Shown: positions 1 through 6,751, counted from the first letter of the stretch. The stretch is 13,316 nucleotides of DNA from Nitrospira sp. (GCA_016873575.1 VGWY01000052.1:1-13316), one strand, 5' to 3'. Notes: generated from the sequence alone by a model not told the origin. Numbers and translations: made by a program.

Positions 1-40
1 TATTTTTTCTTTTTTTATGGCTTCTTTTTTTATATGTCAA

Positions 41-69
41 TCTCCGTGCCTCTGTGTCTCTGTGGTTAT
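41..69. repeat. CTCTGTG-type dispersed repeat, copy 1
   Basis: The core CCTCTGTGTCTCTGTGG is a short dispersed repeat. It recurs in inverted orientation at 1059-1076 and in the same orientation at 1224-1240. It sits about 80 bp before the first gene in an otherwise T-rich non-coding stretch. No function is evident. Confidence 0.6.
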
Positions 70-118
70 TAAAACGCTTTTCAACTTTTTTACGAAAGAA
101 CCAAAATTATTTAATCCA

Positions 119-138
119 CGCAACCTAAAGGTCGCGGC
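119..138. repeat. small palindromic repeat before fdhE
   Basis: GCAACCT-AA-AGGTCGC forms a near-perfect short hairpin with one mismatched pair. It ends about 10 bp before the first possible start of fdhE, so it could affect that gene's leader. It resembles dispersed palindromic units, but I see only this copy here. Confidence 0.4.
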
Positions 139-147
139 TATACCTGA

Positions 148-1032
148 ATGAATAGCAGGTTAATTCTTATGAATGAATATTTACAAAAGATAAAACAACA
201 GATTACTTTACTGAAGGAGACAAGACCTGCTTACAAGGAAATCCTCAACTTTTATGAAAAGGTTGTAGAAGAGCAGGAAAGGATGAGACCTGCCATAAAT
301 ATTACTCCCCTAAAAATAAAAGAGGATTTAAAGGCATTACAGATGAAAGAAGGGTTTTCCTTACTCAACAGGGAAGACTTCCCCCTTGACCTTGCATCCT
401 CGATTGAGCTCTTTAAATCCATTTGCCAGATCGGAAAAGAAGCAACCAGTATGATGAGAGAAGATGTTCAAAAAATTGAAGATGCTATCAAGGATGGGAA
501 ATTATATCTTGACGAATTATTGAGAAAGCATTCTAATCCAGATTATCAAAACAAAATTATTGAGGAGATAAAGGTCAATAAAATGATCCTGAATTTTTTG
601 ATTCACATGAGTATCCAGCCTTCTATTCATGCCAATGTTGAGAATCTAAAGGATAAACTTGATGTGAAACTCTGGTCCAAGGGGTACTGTCCTATTTGTG
701 GCTCTTACCCCCATATGTCTGAATTAAAGGGAGAAGGTCAACGATTCTACCTCTGCTCCTTCTGTGGTTTTGAATGGCCTGGTGAACGTCTGAAATGTCC
801 TTTCTGCGATAATAAGGACCATAAGTCACTTGACTATTTTTATATTGAGGGACAGGAAGAAATCAGAATAGATGCCTGTGATAAATGCAGGCAATATATA
901 AAGACCATTGATACACGGAAACTCAATTATGAGCCGGATTTAAATTTAGAGGATATAACAACCATCCATCTTGATATCTTTGCTGCCAATAAAGGATTGA
1001 AAAGGCCTGTCCCTTACCCATGGGCTCCTTAG
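148..1032 (+). CDS. fdhE: FdhE-like formate dehydrogenase accessory protein
   Basis: This 294-residue protein has the FdhE layout: a helical N-terminal half and a C-terminal half with four CxxC pairs, C181/C184 (CPICGS), C203/C206 (CSFCGFEW), C217/C220 (CPFCDN) and C244/C247 (CDKCRQYIKT). These make two rubredoxin-like metal knuckles. The family is a cytoplasmic chaperone that binds formate dehydrogenase catalytic subunits and helps their maturation and export. Length is normal for the family. The first ATG has a poor ribosome site. A second in-frame ATG at 169 is preceded by AGCAGG at 154-159 and may be the real start, shortening the protein by seven residues. No formate dehydrogenase gene is visible in the window; it could lie upstream. 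Family assignment is confident. Confidence 0.9.
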   Translation: MNSRLILMNEYLQKIKQQITLLKETRPAYKEILNFYEKVVEEQERMRPAINITPLKIKEDLKALQMKEGFSLLNREDFPLDLASSIELFKSICQIGKEATSMMREDVQKIEDAIKDGKLYLDELLRKHSNPDYQNKIIEEIKVNKMILNFLIHMSIQPSIHANVENLKDKLDVKLWSKGYCPICGSYPHMSELKGEGQRFYLCSFCGFEWPGERLKCPFCDNKDHKSLDYFYIEGQEEIRIDACDKCRQYIKTIDTRKLNYEPDLNLEDITTIHLDIFAANKGLKRPVPYPWAP

Positions 1033-1056
1033 TTACTCTACAAAATGCATATTGAA

Positions 1057-1243
1057 AGCCACAGAGAACACAGAGGATTACATGAATGCTGGCTGAAAGC
1101 TTCGACTTTTAGTCGGAGATGAAAGCCAGCTTTATGTAAATATTTTCCTTGCATGGAAGCCCCGACTTTTAGTCGGGGAGCTTCACTTTAAAAACAAAAG
1201 ATTTATTAATTCTATTAAAATATCTCTGTGAACTCTGTGGCTA
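1057..1243. repeat. MITE-like block: inverted CTCTGTG ends around two hairpins
   Basis: The block begins with AGCCACAGAGAACACAGAGG and ends with the imperfect inverse ATCTCTGTGAACTCTGTGGC, giving terminal inverted repeats of about 20 bp. Inside are two hairpins that share the core CGACTTTTAGTCG. One is at 1088-1130, with outer arms GCTGGCT and AGCCAGC. The other is at 1156-1184, with arms CCCGACT and AGTCGGG. The hairpins could act as weak terminators after fdhE, but no T-run follows. The right end overlaps the apparent start codon of the next gene. Calling it a MITE is inference. Confidence 0.45.
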
Positions 1244-2514
1244 AAAGTTTTTCTTTAGTTAAAACAGGCATCGACCTCTTTGAGAAAAACTGGCCTAAAG
1301 AATTAAAAGCCTCACGCGTAGGACTCCTTGTACATCCAGCCTCTGTAAACAGACGGCTGGAACATGCAGTCAGTCTTTTCATAAGATACTCATATCCCGT
1401 AGTGAAACAAGAGAGGATAGGAATCTCCCCTTACCCCCCTTTAGTAAAGGGGGGAAGGGGGGATTTTAAGATGAAATCCGGAAAGTTTGAATTGAAGGCA
1501 CTCTTTGGCCCACAACACGGAATCCGCGGAGAGACACAGGATAACATGATTGAATGGGAAGGATTTCTTGACCCTCAGACAGGACTGCCTGTATTCAGCC
1601 TTTATGGTCACACAAGAAAACCCGACCCAGTAATGTTGCAGGATATAGATGTGATGGTGATAGATATTCAGGATGTTGGTTCGCGTTACTATACATTTAT
1701 ATGGACGATGGAACTCTGCATGCAGGCATGTCTGGAGATGAATAAATCAATAGTGATACTCGACAGGCCAAATCCGATAGGTGGACATATGACAGGAGGC
1801 CCTGTATTAGATATGGCTTACGCATCATTTGTTGGACAGCGTCCTCTGTCTATCCGTCATGGCATGACAGTGGGAGAAATAGGTAATTATTTATGGAATG
1901 AATTCTATCCCGGTCTCGATTTTTATGTGATTACCATGCAGATATGGGAAAGAAAAATGTGGTTTGATGAAACCGGTCTGCCATGGGTAATGCCTTCTCC
2001 AAATATGCCTACATTGGATACAGCTATTGTATATCCTGGGATGTGTCTTCTTGAGGGAACAAACCTTAGTGAGGGGAGAGGAACAACACGACCATTTGAG
2101 ATATTCGGTGCTCCATTCATAGAACCTGATATGCTGGTCAAGCATCTTGAAGAATTCAGACTCCCTGGTGTTGTCTTCAGACCAATGTATTTCCAGCCAA
2201 ACTTTCAAAAACATGCAGGGGAGTTGTGTGGAGGTGCGCAGATTCATGTTATCAACAGAAAGAGATTTAAGCCCTTCAAGACAGGAGTTGCAATTTTAAA
2301 AACAGCTTATGATCTTTATCCTAAAAAGTTTGCATGGGAAAACCCTCCGTATGAATATGAATTTGAAAGGATGCCAATAGATATCCTTGCTGGTACAGAT
2401 AGACTGAGGAAGGATGTAGAAAGAGGGGAAGACCTTGAACGAATGGAAGAGTGGTGGGAAGAGCAGTGCCTGCAATTCAACAAGTTGATTCGGAAGAGGT
2501 ATCTGATTTATTAA
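1228..2514 (+). CDS. namZ: NamZ-type exo-beta-N-acetylmuramidase (DUF1343)
   Basis: The 428-residue protein carries the conserved blocks of the DUF1343/NamZ family: HGIRGE (97-102), DIQDVGSRYYT (146-156), DRPNPIGG (179-186), RHGMT (210-214), PSPNMPT (256-262) and EGTNLSEGRGTT (276-287). The characterised family member removes terminal MurNAc from peptidoglycan fragments. The gene downstream could re-use that sugar. The GTG start lies inside a repeat. No ribosome site or signal peptide is visible, although characterised homologues are exported, so the protein is cytoplasmic here or its original 5' end was replaced. Residues about 66-81 (PYPPLVKGGRGD region) come from a C-tract/G-tract palindrome inserted in frame before the HGIRG strand. 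Homology resumes cleanly after it and the rest of the gene is open. Confidence 0.88.
   Translation: MNSVAKSFSLVKTGIDLFEKNWPKELKASRVGLLVHPASVNRRLEHAVSLFIRYSYPVVKQERIGISPYPPLVKGGRGDFKMKSGKFELKALFGPQHGIRGETQDNMIEWEGFLDPQTGLPVFSLYGHTRKPDPVMLQDIDVMVIDIQDVGSRYYTFIWTMELCMQACLEMNKSIVILDRPNPIGGHMTGGPVLDMAYASFVGQRPLSIRHGMTVGEIGNYLWNEFYPGLDFYVITMQIWERKMWFDETGLPWVMPSPNMPTLDTAIVYPGMCLLEGTNLSEGRGTTRPFEIFGAPFIEPDMLVKHLEEFRLPGVVFRPMYFQPNFQKHAGELCGGAQIHVINRKRFKPFKTGVAILKTAYDLYPKKFAWENPPYEYEFERMPIDILAGTDRLRKDVERGEDLERMEEWWEEQCLQFNKLIRKRYLIY
1422..1465. repeat. C-tract/G-tract palindrome inside namZ (copy D1)
   Basis: A run of TCCCCTTACCCCCC is joined by a short TTTAGT centre to AAAGGGGGGAAGGGGGG, forming a long hairpin. 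It is read through in frame and adds PYPPLVKGGRGD to NamZ. The same design recurs at 3696-3736, 3780-3826, 4630-4673 and, outside genes, at 5099-5144. Confidence 0.8.
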
Positions 2515-2532
2515 GATACCCTGCAAAGTACA

Positions 2533-2623
2533 CAGGCAGGGCATATCATTTTCGCTCATTCTCGGTCGTACCGACCTCCGAGGGGTCGCATCGACAATCC
2601 GCTAAAATGCCATGCCCTGCCTG
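2533..2623. repeat. long palindromic element after namZ
   Basis: The outer arms CAGGCAGGGCAT (2533-2544) and ATGCCCTGCCTG (2612-2623) are a perfect 12-bp inverted repeat. Just inside, CATTTTCGC (2547-2555) pairs with GCTAAAATG (2601-2609) with one mismatch. The interior holds CGGTCGTACCGACCTCCGAGG. A folded RNA would be a large stem-loop 18 bp after the namZ stop. It may stabilise or end the transcript, but it has no T-run and looks like a dispersed repeat rather than a classical terminator. Confidence 0.6.
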
Positions 2624-2663
2624 GATTGGTACTATCTAATTGAGACTGCTTAACAATATTTTT

Positions 2664-2720
2664 GTCACCCTGAACTCGTTTCAGGGTCTAAAAGAGATGC
2701 TGAAATAAATTCAGCATGAC
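2664..2720. repeat. inverted pair of 26-bp hairpin repeats
   Basis: Two units lie head to head. The first, 2664-2689, holds ACCCTGAA-CTCGT-TTCAGGGT. The second, 2695-2720, holds ATGCTGAA-ATAAA-TTCAGCAT. Each is a perfect 8-bp stem with a five-base loop, and each outer end reads GTCA or TGAC. The pair fills most of the leader before the murU-amgK gene and ends 17 bp before its start codon. Confidence 0.65.
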
Positions 2721-2737
2721 AGTTTAAGAGGTTTTTT

Positions 2738-4903
2738 GTGAAACTTTCGATATTCATCCTCGCTGCTGGTCTTGGTGAGAGGCTGAGGCCGATTACAGAC
2801 CACATCCCCAAGCCACTTATCCCCATTTTAGGAAAGCCTGTTTTACAAACTATCCTTGAAAAAGTATCAGCCCTGTCTCCGGATAAGATCGGGATAAACC
2901 TCCATTATAAAAAGGAGGTTATAGAGAACTGGATAAACCAGTCAACATTTAGAAAAAGCATCCAACTCTTTCCGGAAGACCCTGTTCTGGGAACAGGCGG
3001 TGCCTTAAAGAATGCTGAAAATTTTCTAAAAGGGACCACCTTTCTTGTATATAATTCAGACATCATCTCTGATATAGATTTAGAAAAACTTGTTGCATTC
3101 CACCGCTCATCTGAAAATCTTGTCACCCTTGCTGTGCATAATTACCCTGAGTTCAATAACCTTGTGATAGATGAAAAAGGATTTCTCAAAGGAATCTTAC
3201 ATCACCCCCACCCTAACCCTCCCCCATCAATGGGGAGGGGAATAAGAGGGAATCCCCCATCAATGGGAAGTGTAAATAAAGAAAGTCTCTCCTCCCCTTG
3301 TGGAAGTGTAAATAAAGAAAGTCTCTCCTCCCCTTGTGGAAGTGTAAATAAAGAAAGTTCCCCCTCCCCTTGTGGGAGGGGGCGAGGGGGAGGGGGAGAT
3401 AGACGTGTCGCCTTTACCGGCATAGCTGTCTATGCTCCCGAATTCCTGAAATTTTTACCTGCAGGTACATCCAGTGTTGTGGATGCATGGTTAAAGACTC
3501 TTTCTGCAGGATATAGCATCGGGACATTTGATGTAAGTGGATGCTACTGGACTGACATCGGCACACCTGCTTCGTATACAAAAGCCGTCATAAATGAACT
3601 CAGACAGAATGGTGAGACGGTGTATATTCATCCATCTATAGAAGGATGCAAACAGATTGAGTTAAACGGTTATGTAGTTATTGAAACCCAGCCTAATCCC
3701 CCCAACCTCCCTTTACTAAAAAAGGGGGGGGGATTTTTAGCAGGTGCTTCTCTGAGAAATTGCATCATGCTTCCTGAAAGCACCCCCCCTTCACCCCCCC
3801 TTGATAAGGGGGGGATAGGGGGGGTATTTGAAAACTGTATCCTCGGCCCGGGCTTTAAAATAGACCTTAGTGAGTCAGCGATTCTGGGGTTAAAAGGCGA
3901 TACCGATGCGATCCTTATTGGGACAGGCGGATCTGATAGGAAATACTACAGAGTTAAGAAAAATGGCCGCTCAGCAGTGCTCATGCAATGCAAGAAAGAT
4001 GATCCTGATTATCAAAGACATATAGAATATACAGCCTTTTTTCAAAAATACTCTGCCCCTGTACCTGAATTGATCGATGCCGAACCTGAAAATATGAGAG
4101 CATTCTTCGAAGATCTTGGAGACCTCTCATTATATAGCTGGCTTAAATGCCCCCGTGAAAAGGTGGAGATAGAAAGAATATATAAAAAGGTAATTGATAT
4201 TCTGGTCTTACTTCATACAGTTGCAACCGAACATATATTTGAATGTCCACTTCTTCAAGGCAGGGTTTTCGATTACGATCATCTGCGGTGGGAAACAAGC
4301 TATTTTTTAGAAAGATTTATAGAAGGTATAAAAAATATCAAAATAAAAAATCTTCCAGCACTACATGATGAGTTTCATAGACTTGCGCTGAAAGTTGACT
4401 CTTTTCCCAAGACTATAATCCACAGGGATTTTCAGTCACAGAATATCATGATTACAAAAGGAAAAATTCCACGGCTTTTAGATTATCAGAGTGCAAGAAT
4501 TGGTCCCCCTGCCTATGATGTGGTATCAATCCTGTGGGACCCATATTATCAAATGGATGATATTTTGAGAGAACGACTCCTTGAATATTACATCAGCAAA
4601 ATGGAAATAATCCCTCCAAATCCCGCCGAATCCCCCCTCACCCCCCTTTGGAAAAGGGGGGCAGGGGGGGATTTAATAAGGGGGCAAGAGGGGATTTTTG
4701 AAAAGGATTTCATAGAAACCATACTCCCATGCCGACTTCAGAGGCATATGCAGGCCCTCGGCGCATACGGCTTTCTTTCCAAAATAAAAGGTAAACCATA
4801 TTTCCTCAAATATGTACCGGAGGGATTAAGGCTTTTGAAAGATGATGTATCCCTTTCAAGGGACGAATATCCTGAATTGTATAATCTGGTTATGGAATTA
4901 TAG
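2738..4903 (+). CDS. MurU-like nucleotidyltransferase fused to AmgK-like sugar kinase
   Basis: A 721-residue fusion. Residues 1-290 form a nucleotidyltransferase with LAAGLGERLRP (8-18), KPL (25-27), a metal-site aspartate in VYNSDII (D108) and WTDIG near 271. Residues about 293-388 resemble hexapeptide beta-helix coils (ASLRNCIML, FENCILG). Residues about 390-721 form an APH-type kinase with HRDFQSQN (H562, D564, N569) and LLDYQ (D582). This matches MurU and AmgK, which convert MurNAc to MurNAc-1-phosphate and then UDP-MurNAc, and fits with namZ upstream. Start is GTG with AAGAGG six bases upstream. Repeat-derived insertions occur at residues about 155-222, 319-334, 349-363 and 626-650, all in frame, making the protein longer than expected. 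Sugar specificity is inferred; related hexose or heptose enzymes cannot be excluded. Confidence 0.85.
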   Translation: MKLSIFILAAGLGERLRPITDHIPKPLIPILGKPVLQTILEKVSALSPDKIGINLHYKKEVIENWINQSTFRKSIQLFPEDPVLGTGGALKNAENFLKGTTFLVYNSDIISDIDLEKLVAFHRSSENLVTLAVHNYPEFNNLVIDEKGFLKGILHHPHPNPPPSMGRGIRGNPPSMGSVNKESLSSPCGSVNKESLSSPCGSVNKESSPSPCGRGRGGGGDRRVAFTGIAVYAPEFLKFLPAGTSSVVDAWLKTLSAGYSIGTFDVSGCYWTDIGTPASYTKAVINELRQNGETVYIHPSIEGCKQIELNGYVVIETQPNPPNLPLLKKGGGFLAGASLRNCIMLPESTPPSPPLDKGGIGGVFENCILGPGFKIDLSESAILGLKGDTDAILIGTGGSDRKYYRVKKNGRSAVLMQCKKDDPDYQRHIEYTAFFQKYSAPVPELIDAEPENMRAFFEDLGDLSLYSWLKCPREKVEIERIYKKVIDILVLLHTVATEHIFECPLLQGRVFDYDHLRWETSYFLERFIEGIKNIKIKNLPALHDEFHRLALKVDSFPKTIIHRDFQSQNIMITKGKIPRLLDYQSARIGPPAYDVVSILWDPYYQMDDILRERLLEYYISKMEIIPPNPAESPLTPLWKRGAGGDLIRGQEGIFEKDFIETILPCRLQRHMQALGAYGFLSKIKGKPYFLKYVPEGLRLLKDDVSLSRDEYPELYNLVMEL
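3203..3402. repeat. compound in-frame repeat insertion with 36-bp triplicate
   Basis: About 200 bp interrupt the nucleotidyltransferase domain between DEKGFLKGI and VAFTGIAVYAP. The left side contains two CCCCCATCAATGGG units. The centre is three head-to-tail 36-bp copies starting at 3266, 3302 and 3338 and coding for GSVNKESLSSPC. The right side is a CCCCCTCCCC...GGGAGGGGG hairpin at 3360-3397. The whole insertion stays in frame with no stop. Copies 1 and 2 are identical and copy 3 differs only near its end, which suggests recent duplication. Confidence 0.8.
3696..3736. repeat. C-tract/G-tract palindrome in the fusion gene (copy D3)
   Basis: ATCCCCCCAACCTCCCTTTA is followed by CTAAAA and a run of eight G before ATTTTTA. 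It is translated as PNPPNLPLLKKGGG, residues about 319-332, in the beta-helix-like linker between the two enzyme domains. Confidence 0.75.
3780..3826. repeat. C-tract/G-tract palindrome in the fusion gene (copy D4)
   Basis: Runs of C around TTCACC face runs of G around ATA, with a TTGATAA centre. It is translated as TPPSPPLDKGGIGG, residues about 349-362, only about 15 codons after the previous insertion. It splits two adjacent hexapeptide-like coils. Confidence 0.75.
4630..4697. repeat. C-tract/G-tract palindrome in the kinase domain (copy D5)
   Basis: The core 4630-4673 has CCCCCCTCACCCCCCTTTGG facing AAAAGGGGGGCAGGGGGG, and a further G-rich half unit extends to about 4697. It is translated as ESPLTPLWKRGAGGD followed by LIRGQEG. 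It lies in the C-terminal helical lobe of the kinase, after the catalytic residues. Confidence 0.75.
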
Positions 4904-4917
4904 CCTAAATGAGCCTT

Positions 4918-5060
4918 CAAGTTGTCATTCCACACTTGTCGGAGCGACTCTTAGCGAAGTCGGAGCGACCCTGCGCGGAGATCCGCTTCGGGACTCGCGT
5001 CGAGATGCGGAATCCAGTTTCTTTGTTTTTTTCTGGATTCCTGCTTTTGCAGGAAACAAC
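4918..5060. repeat. mosaic of dispersed hairpins after the fusion gene
   Basis: GTCGGAGCGAC occurs twice as a direct repeat near 4939 and 4969. GGAATCCAG (5009-5017) pairs perfectly with CTGGATTCC (5033-5041) around a T-rich loop. CCTGC-TTTT-GCAGG (5040-5053) makes a third small stem. The segment starts with GTCATTCC, like many repeat units of this kind. No convincing gene is present. It may also serve as the transcript end of the fusion gene. Confidence 0.55.
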
Positions 5061-5098
5061 ACGAGCCATCGGCTCACAAAGGGAAATGAAAATTAGTA

Positions 5099-5144
5099 AT
5101 CCCCCTTTCACCCCCCTTTAGAAAAGGGGGGAGTGGGGGGGATT
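5099..5144. repeat. intergenic C-tract/G-tract palindrome (copy D6)
   Basis: This has the same architecture as the copies inside genes: CCCCCTTTCACCCCCCTTTA, then GAAAAGGGGGGAGTGGGGGG. It shows that the family is a dispersed element rather than a feature of one gene. Downstream to 5240 I see nothing but AT-rich leader. Confidence 0.75.
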
Positions 5145-5241
5145 TGAAAAGTTATTTTCGGGAGAATGATGATAAAAGACAACCATGATCTTTCTTGTTT
5201 TCAATACCCTGTAGTATTTGCCGCATGGTTTCCATTATAGT

Positions 5242-5276
5242 TTGAAAATGTGTATATTTTTCTTTATAATACACAT
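5242..5276 (+). promoter_or_regulatory. promoter with overlapping palindromic operator for the first TA module
   Basis: TTGAAA (5242-5247), a 17-bp spacer and TATAAT (5265-5270) make a near-consensus sigma-70 promoter. ATGTGTAT (5248-5255) and ATACACAT (5269-5276) form a perfect 8-bp inverted repeat that covers the spacer and the -10 box, where a repressor would block polymerase. Autoregulation by the antitoxin or toxin-antitoxin complex is typical of these modules. The transcript would start about ten bases before the antitoxin ATG. Confidence 0.7.
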
Positions 5277-5288
5277 GGAGGTGATAAA

Positions 5289-5498
5289 ATGAAACCTGTA
5301 TTAAAAATAAGAAAACAATTCATTCTTGATCCTAAAAAGATTGAAGCTATCAAAAAAATTACAAAGGCAAAAACAGATACAGAGGCTATAAATAAAGCAT
5401 TAAACATTGTAATAGAAAATAGTAAGATTAAGAGAATGCTTTTGTCAATTAAGGGCAAGGGAAACATAAAAGACGTTTATGGCAGAACCTCTCGTTAA
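5289..5498 (+). CDS. VapB-like antitoxin
   Basis: The protein has 69 residues if it starts at the ATG preceded by GGAGGTG (5277-5283). An in-frame ATG at 5250 lies within the promoter and is not credible. The sequence is basic and charged, with KQFILDPKKIEAIKK followed by TDTEAINKALNIVIE, resembling the strand-helix-helix pattern of ribbon-helix-helix VapB antitoxins. It should bind the operator with its N-terminus and the toxin with its C-terminal tail. Its stop overlaps the toxin start by 20 bases, which fits translational coupling. The role rests mainly on context, because antitoxin sequences diverge quickly. Confidence 0.75.
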   Translation: MKPVLKIRKQFILDPKKIEAIKKITKAKTDTEAINKALNIVIENSKIKRMLLSIKGKGNIKDVYGRTSR

Positions 5499-5916
5499 GG
5501 TTATTCTTGATACTTCAATATACATTCCTTTTATTAATGCAGGCATTTCTCATCCTATACTTGAACTTGAATATGGAACACCGCTACTTTATATGAGTGC
5601 AGTAGTTATGGAAGAGCTCTATGCAGGTGCTTCTGATAACAATACTATAAAGCTTCTTGATAGATTGTATAGAACCTTTGAAGACCTTGGCAGACTGATA
5701 GCTCCTGATGCATCGGATTGGCAAAAAACAGGAAAGGTTATTGCAAAGTTTGGCCAGAAATACGGATTTGAAGAAAAGTTTTTAACGAAAATAACAAATG
5801 ATGTTTTGATTGCTCTTTCAGCAAGACAAATCGGAGCAATCGTGGTTACGCATAATACAAGGGATTTCTTAAGGATAAAGGAGTTTGTGGATTTTAAGGT
5901 TTATGGAGAAATATAA
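5479..5916 (+). CDS. PIN-domain toxin, VapC type
   Basis: This 145-residue protein is a complete PIN ribonuclease. The acidic residues expected for magnesium binding are D11 in VILDTSIYI, E45/E46 in VVMEELYAG, D108 in ITNDVLIALSA and D129 in THNTRDF. Such toxins cleave tRNA or rRNA when released from the antitoxin. The start overlaps the end of the antitoxin gene. The second acidic block contains LYAG, as in many VapC proteins. Nothing suggests damage: the length is normal and no key residue is missing. Confidence 0.88.
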   Translation: MAEPLVKVILDTSIYIPFINAGISHPILELEYGTPLLYMSAVVMEELYAGASDNNTIKLLDRLYRTFEDLGRLIAPDASDWQKTGKVIAKFGQKYGFEEKFLTKITNDVLIALSARQIGAIVVTHNTRDFLRIKEFVDFKVYGEI

Positions 5917-5924
5917 AAGATAAT

Positions 5925-6086
5925 ATGGGAAAAGTTTACAAAGACAAAAAATCAAGCGGATGTGCGTTATGCAAGCCGCATAAGCATGGGTGGTCTCCGA
6001 AGAAGAAGGCAAAAATCATCTCTATTGAAAAAGAGATGGACAGGGAGATAAATAAAGTAATCTGCAGTTTAGTCCAGAAGGATTGA
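5925..6086 (+). CDS. small basic CxxC protein of unknown function
   Basis: A 53-residue reading frame starts eight bases after the toxin stop and ends three bases before the next ATG, so it fits tightly into the operon. The product begins MGKVYKDKKSSGCALCKPHK and is Lys-rich with one CxxC followed by a histidine (C13, C16, H19). A single knuckle could bind metal in a dimer or contact nucleic acid. I do not recognise a characterised family. Spacing on both sides supports a real gene more than composition does. Confidence 0.55.
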   Translation: MGKVYKDKKSSGCALCKPHKHGWSPKKKAKIISIEKEMDREINKVICSLVQKD

Positions 6087-6089
6087 ATC

Positions 6090-6644
6090 ATGTATGCAGT
6101 TATAGAAAAGAATAGATTACATATCTCGGTTGCTAAATTTTACAGCATGGACTGGTATGGTAAGAATTGGTTAGATTCTAGAAAGGAGAAGTTTGACTTT
6201 GATTATGGATATCTTGAGATAGATGTGCATAAAAGTGGGAAAAGGTATTTGACTGGTTTTGTTATTGATCCGAGGGCATTTATTATTGACTATCTGAAAA
6301 CGCGTTATAAGAAGGCCCTGAATCTTCCAAGAAGAATCGAGTCTATTTCAATAGATTCATGTGAGCGCACAGAATTACTTTCAGTAGATTTTCTCAAGAC
6401 AACTGGTTTTGTAGTTGATGGAATGGAAAAGGATTTGATATTCCCTATGTTTGTGAAACAGAAAGGGGAGATAAAAGTACAGGGGTTTGAAGTTCTTTAT
6501 CCTATTTCTGTAATTAAATACCTCGTTAAAAGATTTAAATACAAAGGAACAACATTTGTCAGAGAAGGAGAGGATGTTTACGACCTGAAAACCAAAAGGA
6601 GATGGAAGATAAATAGAAAAAGAAAAAAGGTTTCAAAGAAATAG
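6090..6644 (+). CDS. unknown basic protein
   Basis: This 184-residue protein has no domain I recognise. It begins MYAVIEKNRLHISVAKFY, contains alternating aromatic and charged stretches that look like beta strands (YGYLEIDVHKSGKRYLTGFV), and ends in a strongly basic tail (KINRKRKKVSKK). No signal peptide or membrane segment is visible. It starts three bases after the small CxxC gene and belongs to the same transcription unit as the PIN module. The basic tail suggests nucleic acid contact, but this is only composition. Codon use looks ordinary and the frame is long, so the gene is probably real. Confidence 0.65.
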   Translation: MYAVIEKNRLHISVAKFYSMDWYGKNWLDSRKEKFDFDYGYLEIDVHKSGKRYLTGFVIDPRAFIIDYLKTRYKKALNLPRRIESISIDSCERTELLSVDFLKTTGFVVDGMEKDLIFPMFVKQKGEIKVQGFEVLYPISVIKYLVKRFKYKGTTFVREGEDVYDLKTKRRWKINRKRKKVSKK

Positions 6645-6714
6645 ATTAAACCCTAAACTCTCAGCAAAGCTACTGAGCTGCGATCTGTAAAACCCGGTAA
6701 TAGGTCTATTGACC

Positions 6715-6743
6715 TTACTTTTGTTTTAGCATTTCGGTATAAT
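6715..6743 (+). promoter_or_regulatory. possible promoter of the HEPN gene
   Basis: A perfect TATAAT lies at 6738-6743. The best-placed -35 is TTACTT (6715-6720) with a 17-bp spacer, which is weak. A better TTGACC at 6709 is too far away, at 23 bp. Transcription would begin around 6750, at or just before the ATG at 6752, so the message would be nearly leaderless. The 107 bp between the previous gene and this point show nothing else. Confidence 0.4.
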
Positions 6744-6751
6744 GAAAAGAA

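Noticed and set aside
1891..2559. Minus-strand frames within namZ
   Set aside because: They are shadows of a well-conserved DUF1343 gene.
3266..3373. 36-bp repeats suggesting a CRISPR array
   Set aside because: The copies are contiguous with no spacers and stay in frame within a gene.
3202..3423. Minus-strand frame with repeated LPQGEE units
   Set aside because: It is the reverse reading of the repeat insertion in the fusion gene, without a ribosome site or conserved context.
4842..5121. Overlapping plus-strand frames after the fusion gene
   Set aside because: They are made of dispersed hairpin repeats (GTCATTCC, GGAATCCAG, C/G tracts), and two frames are open at once, which points to non-coding repeats.
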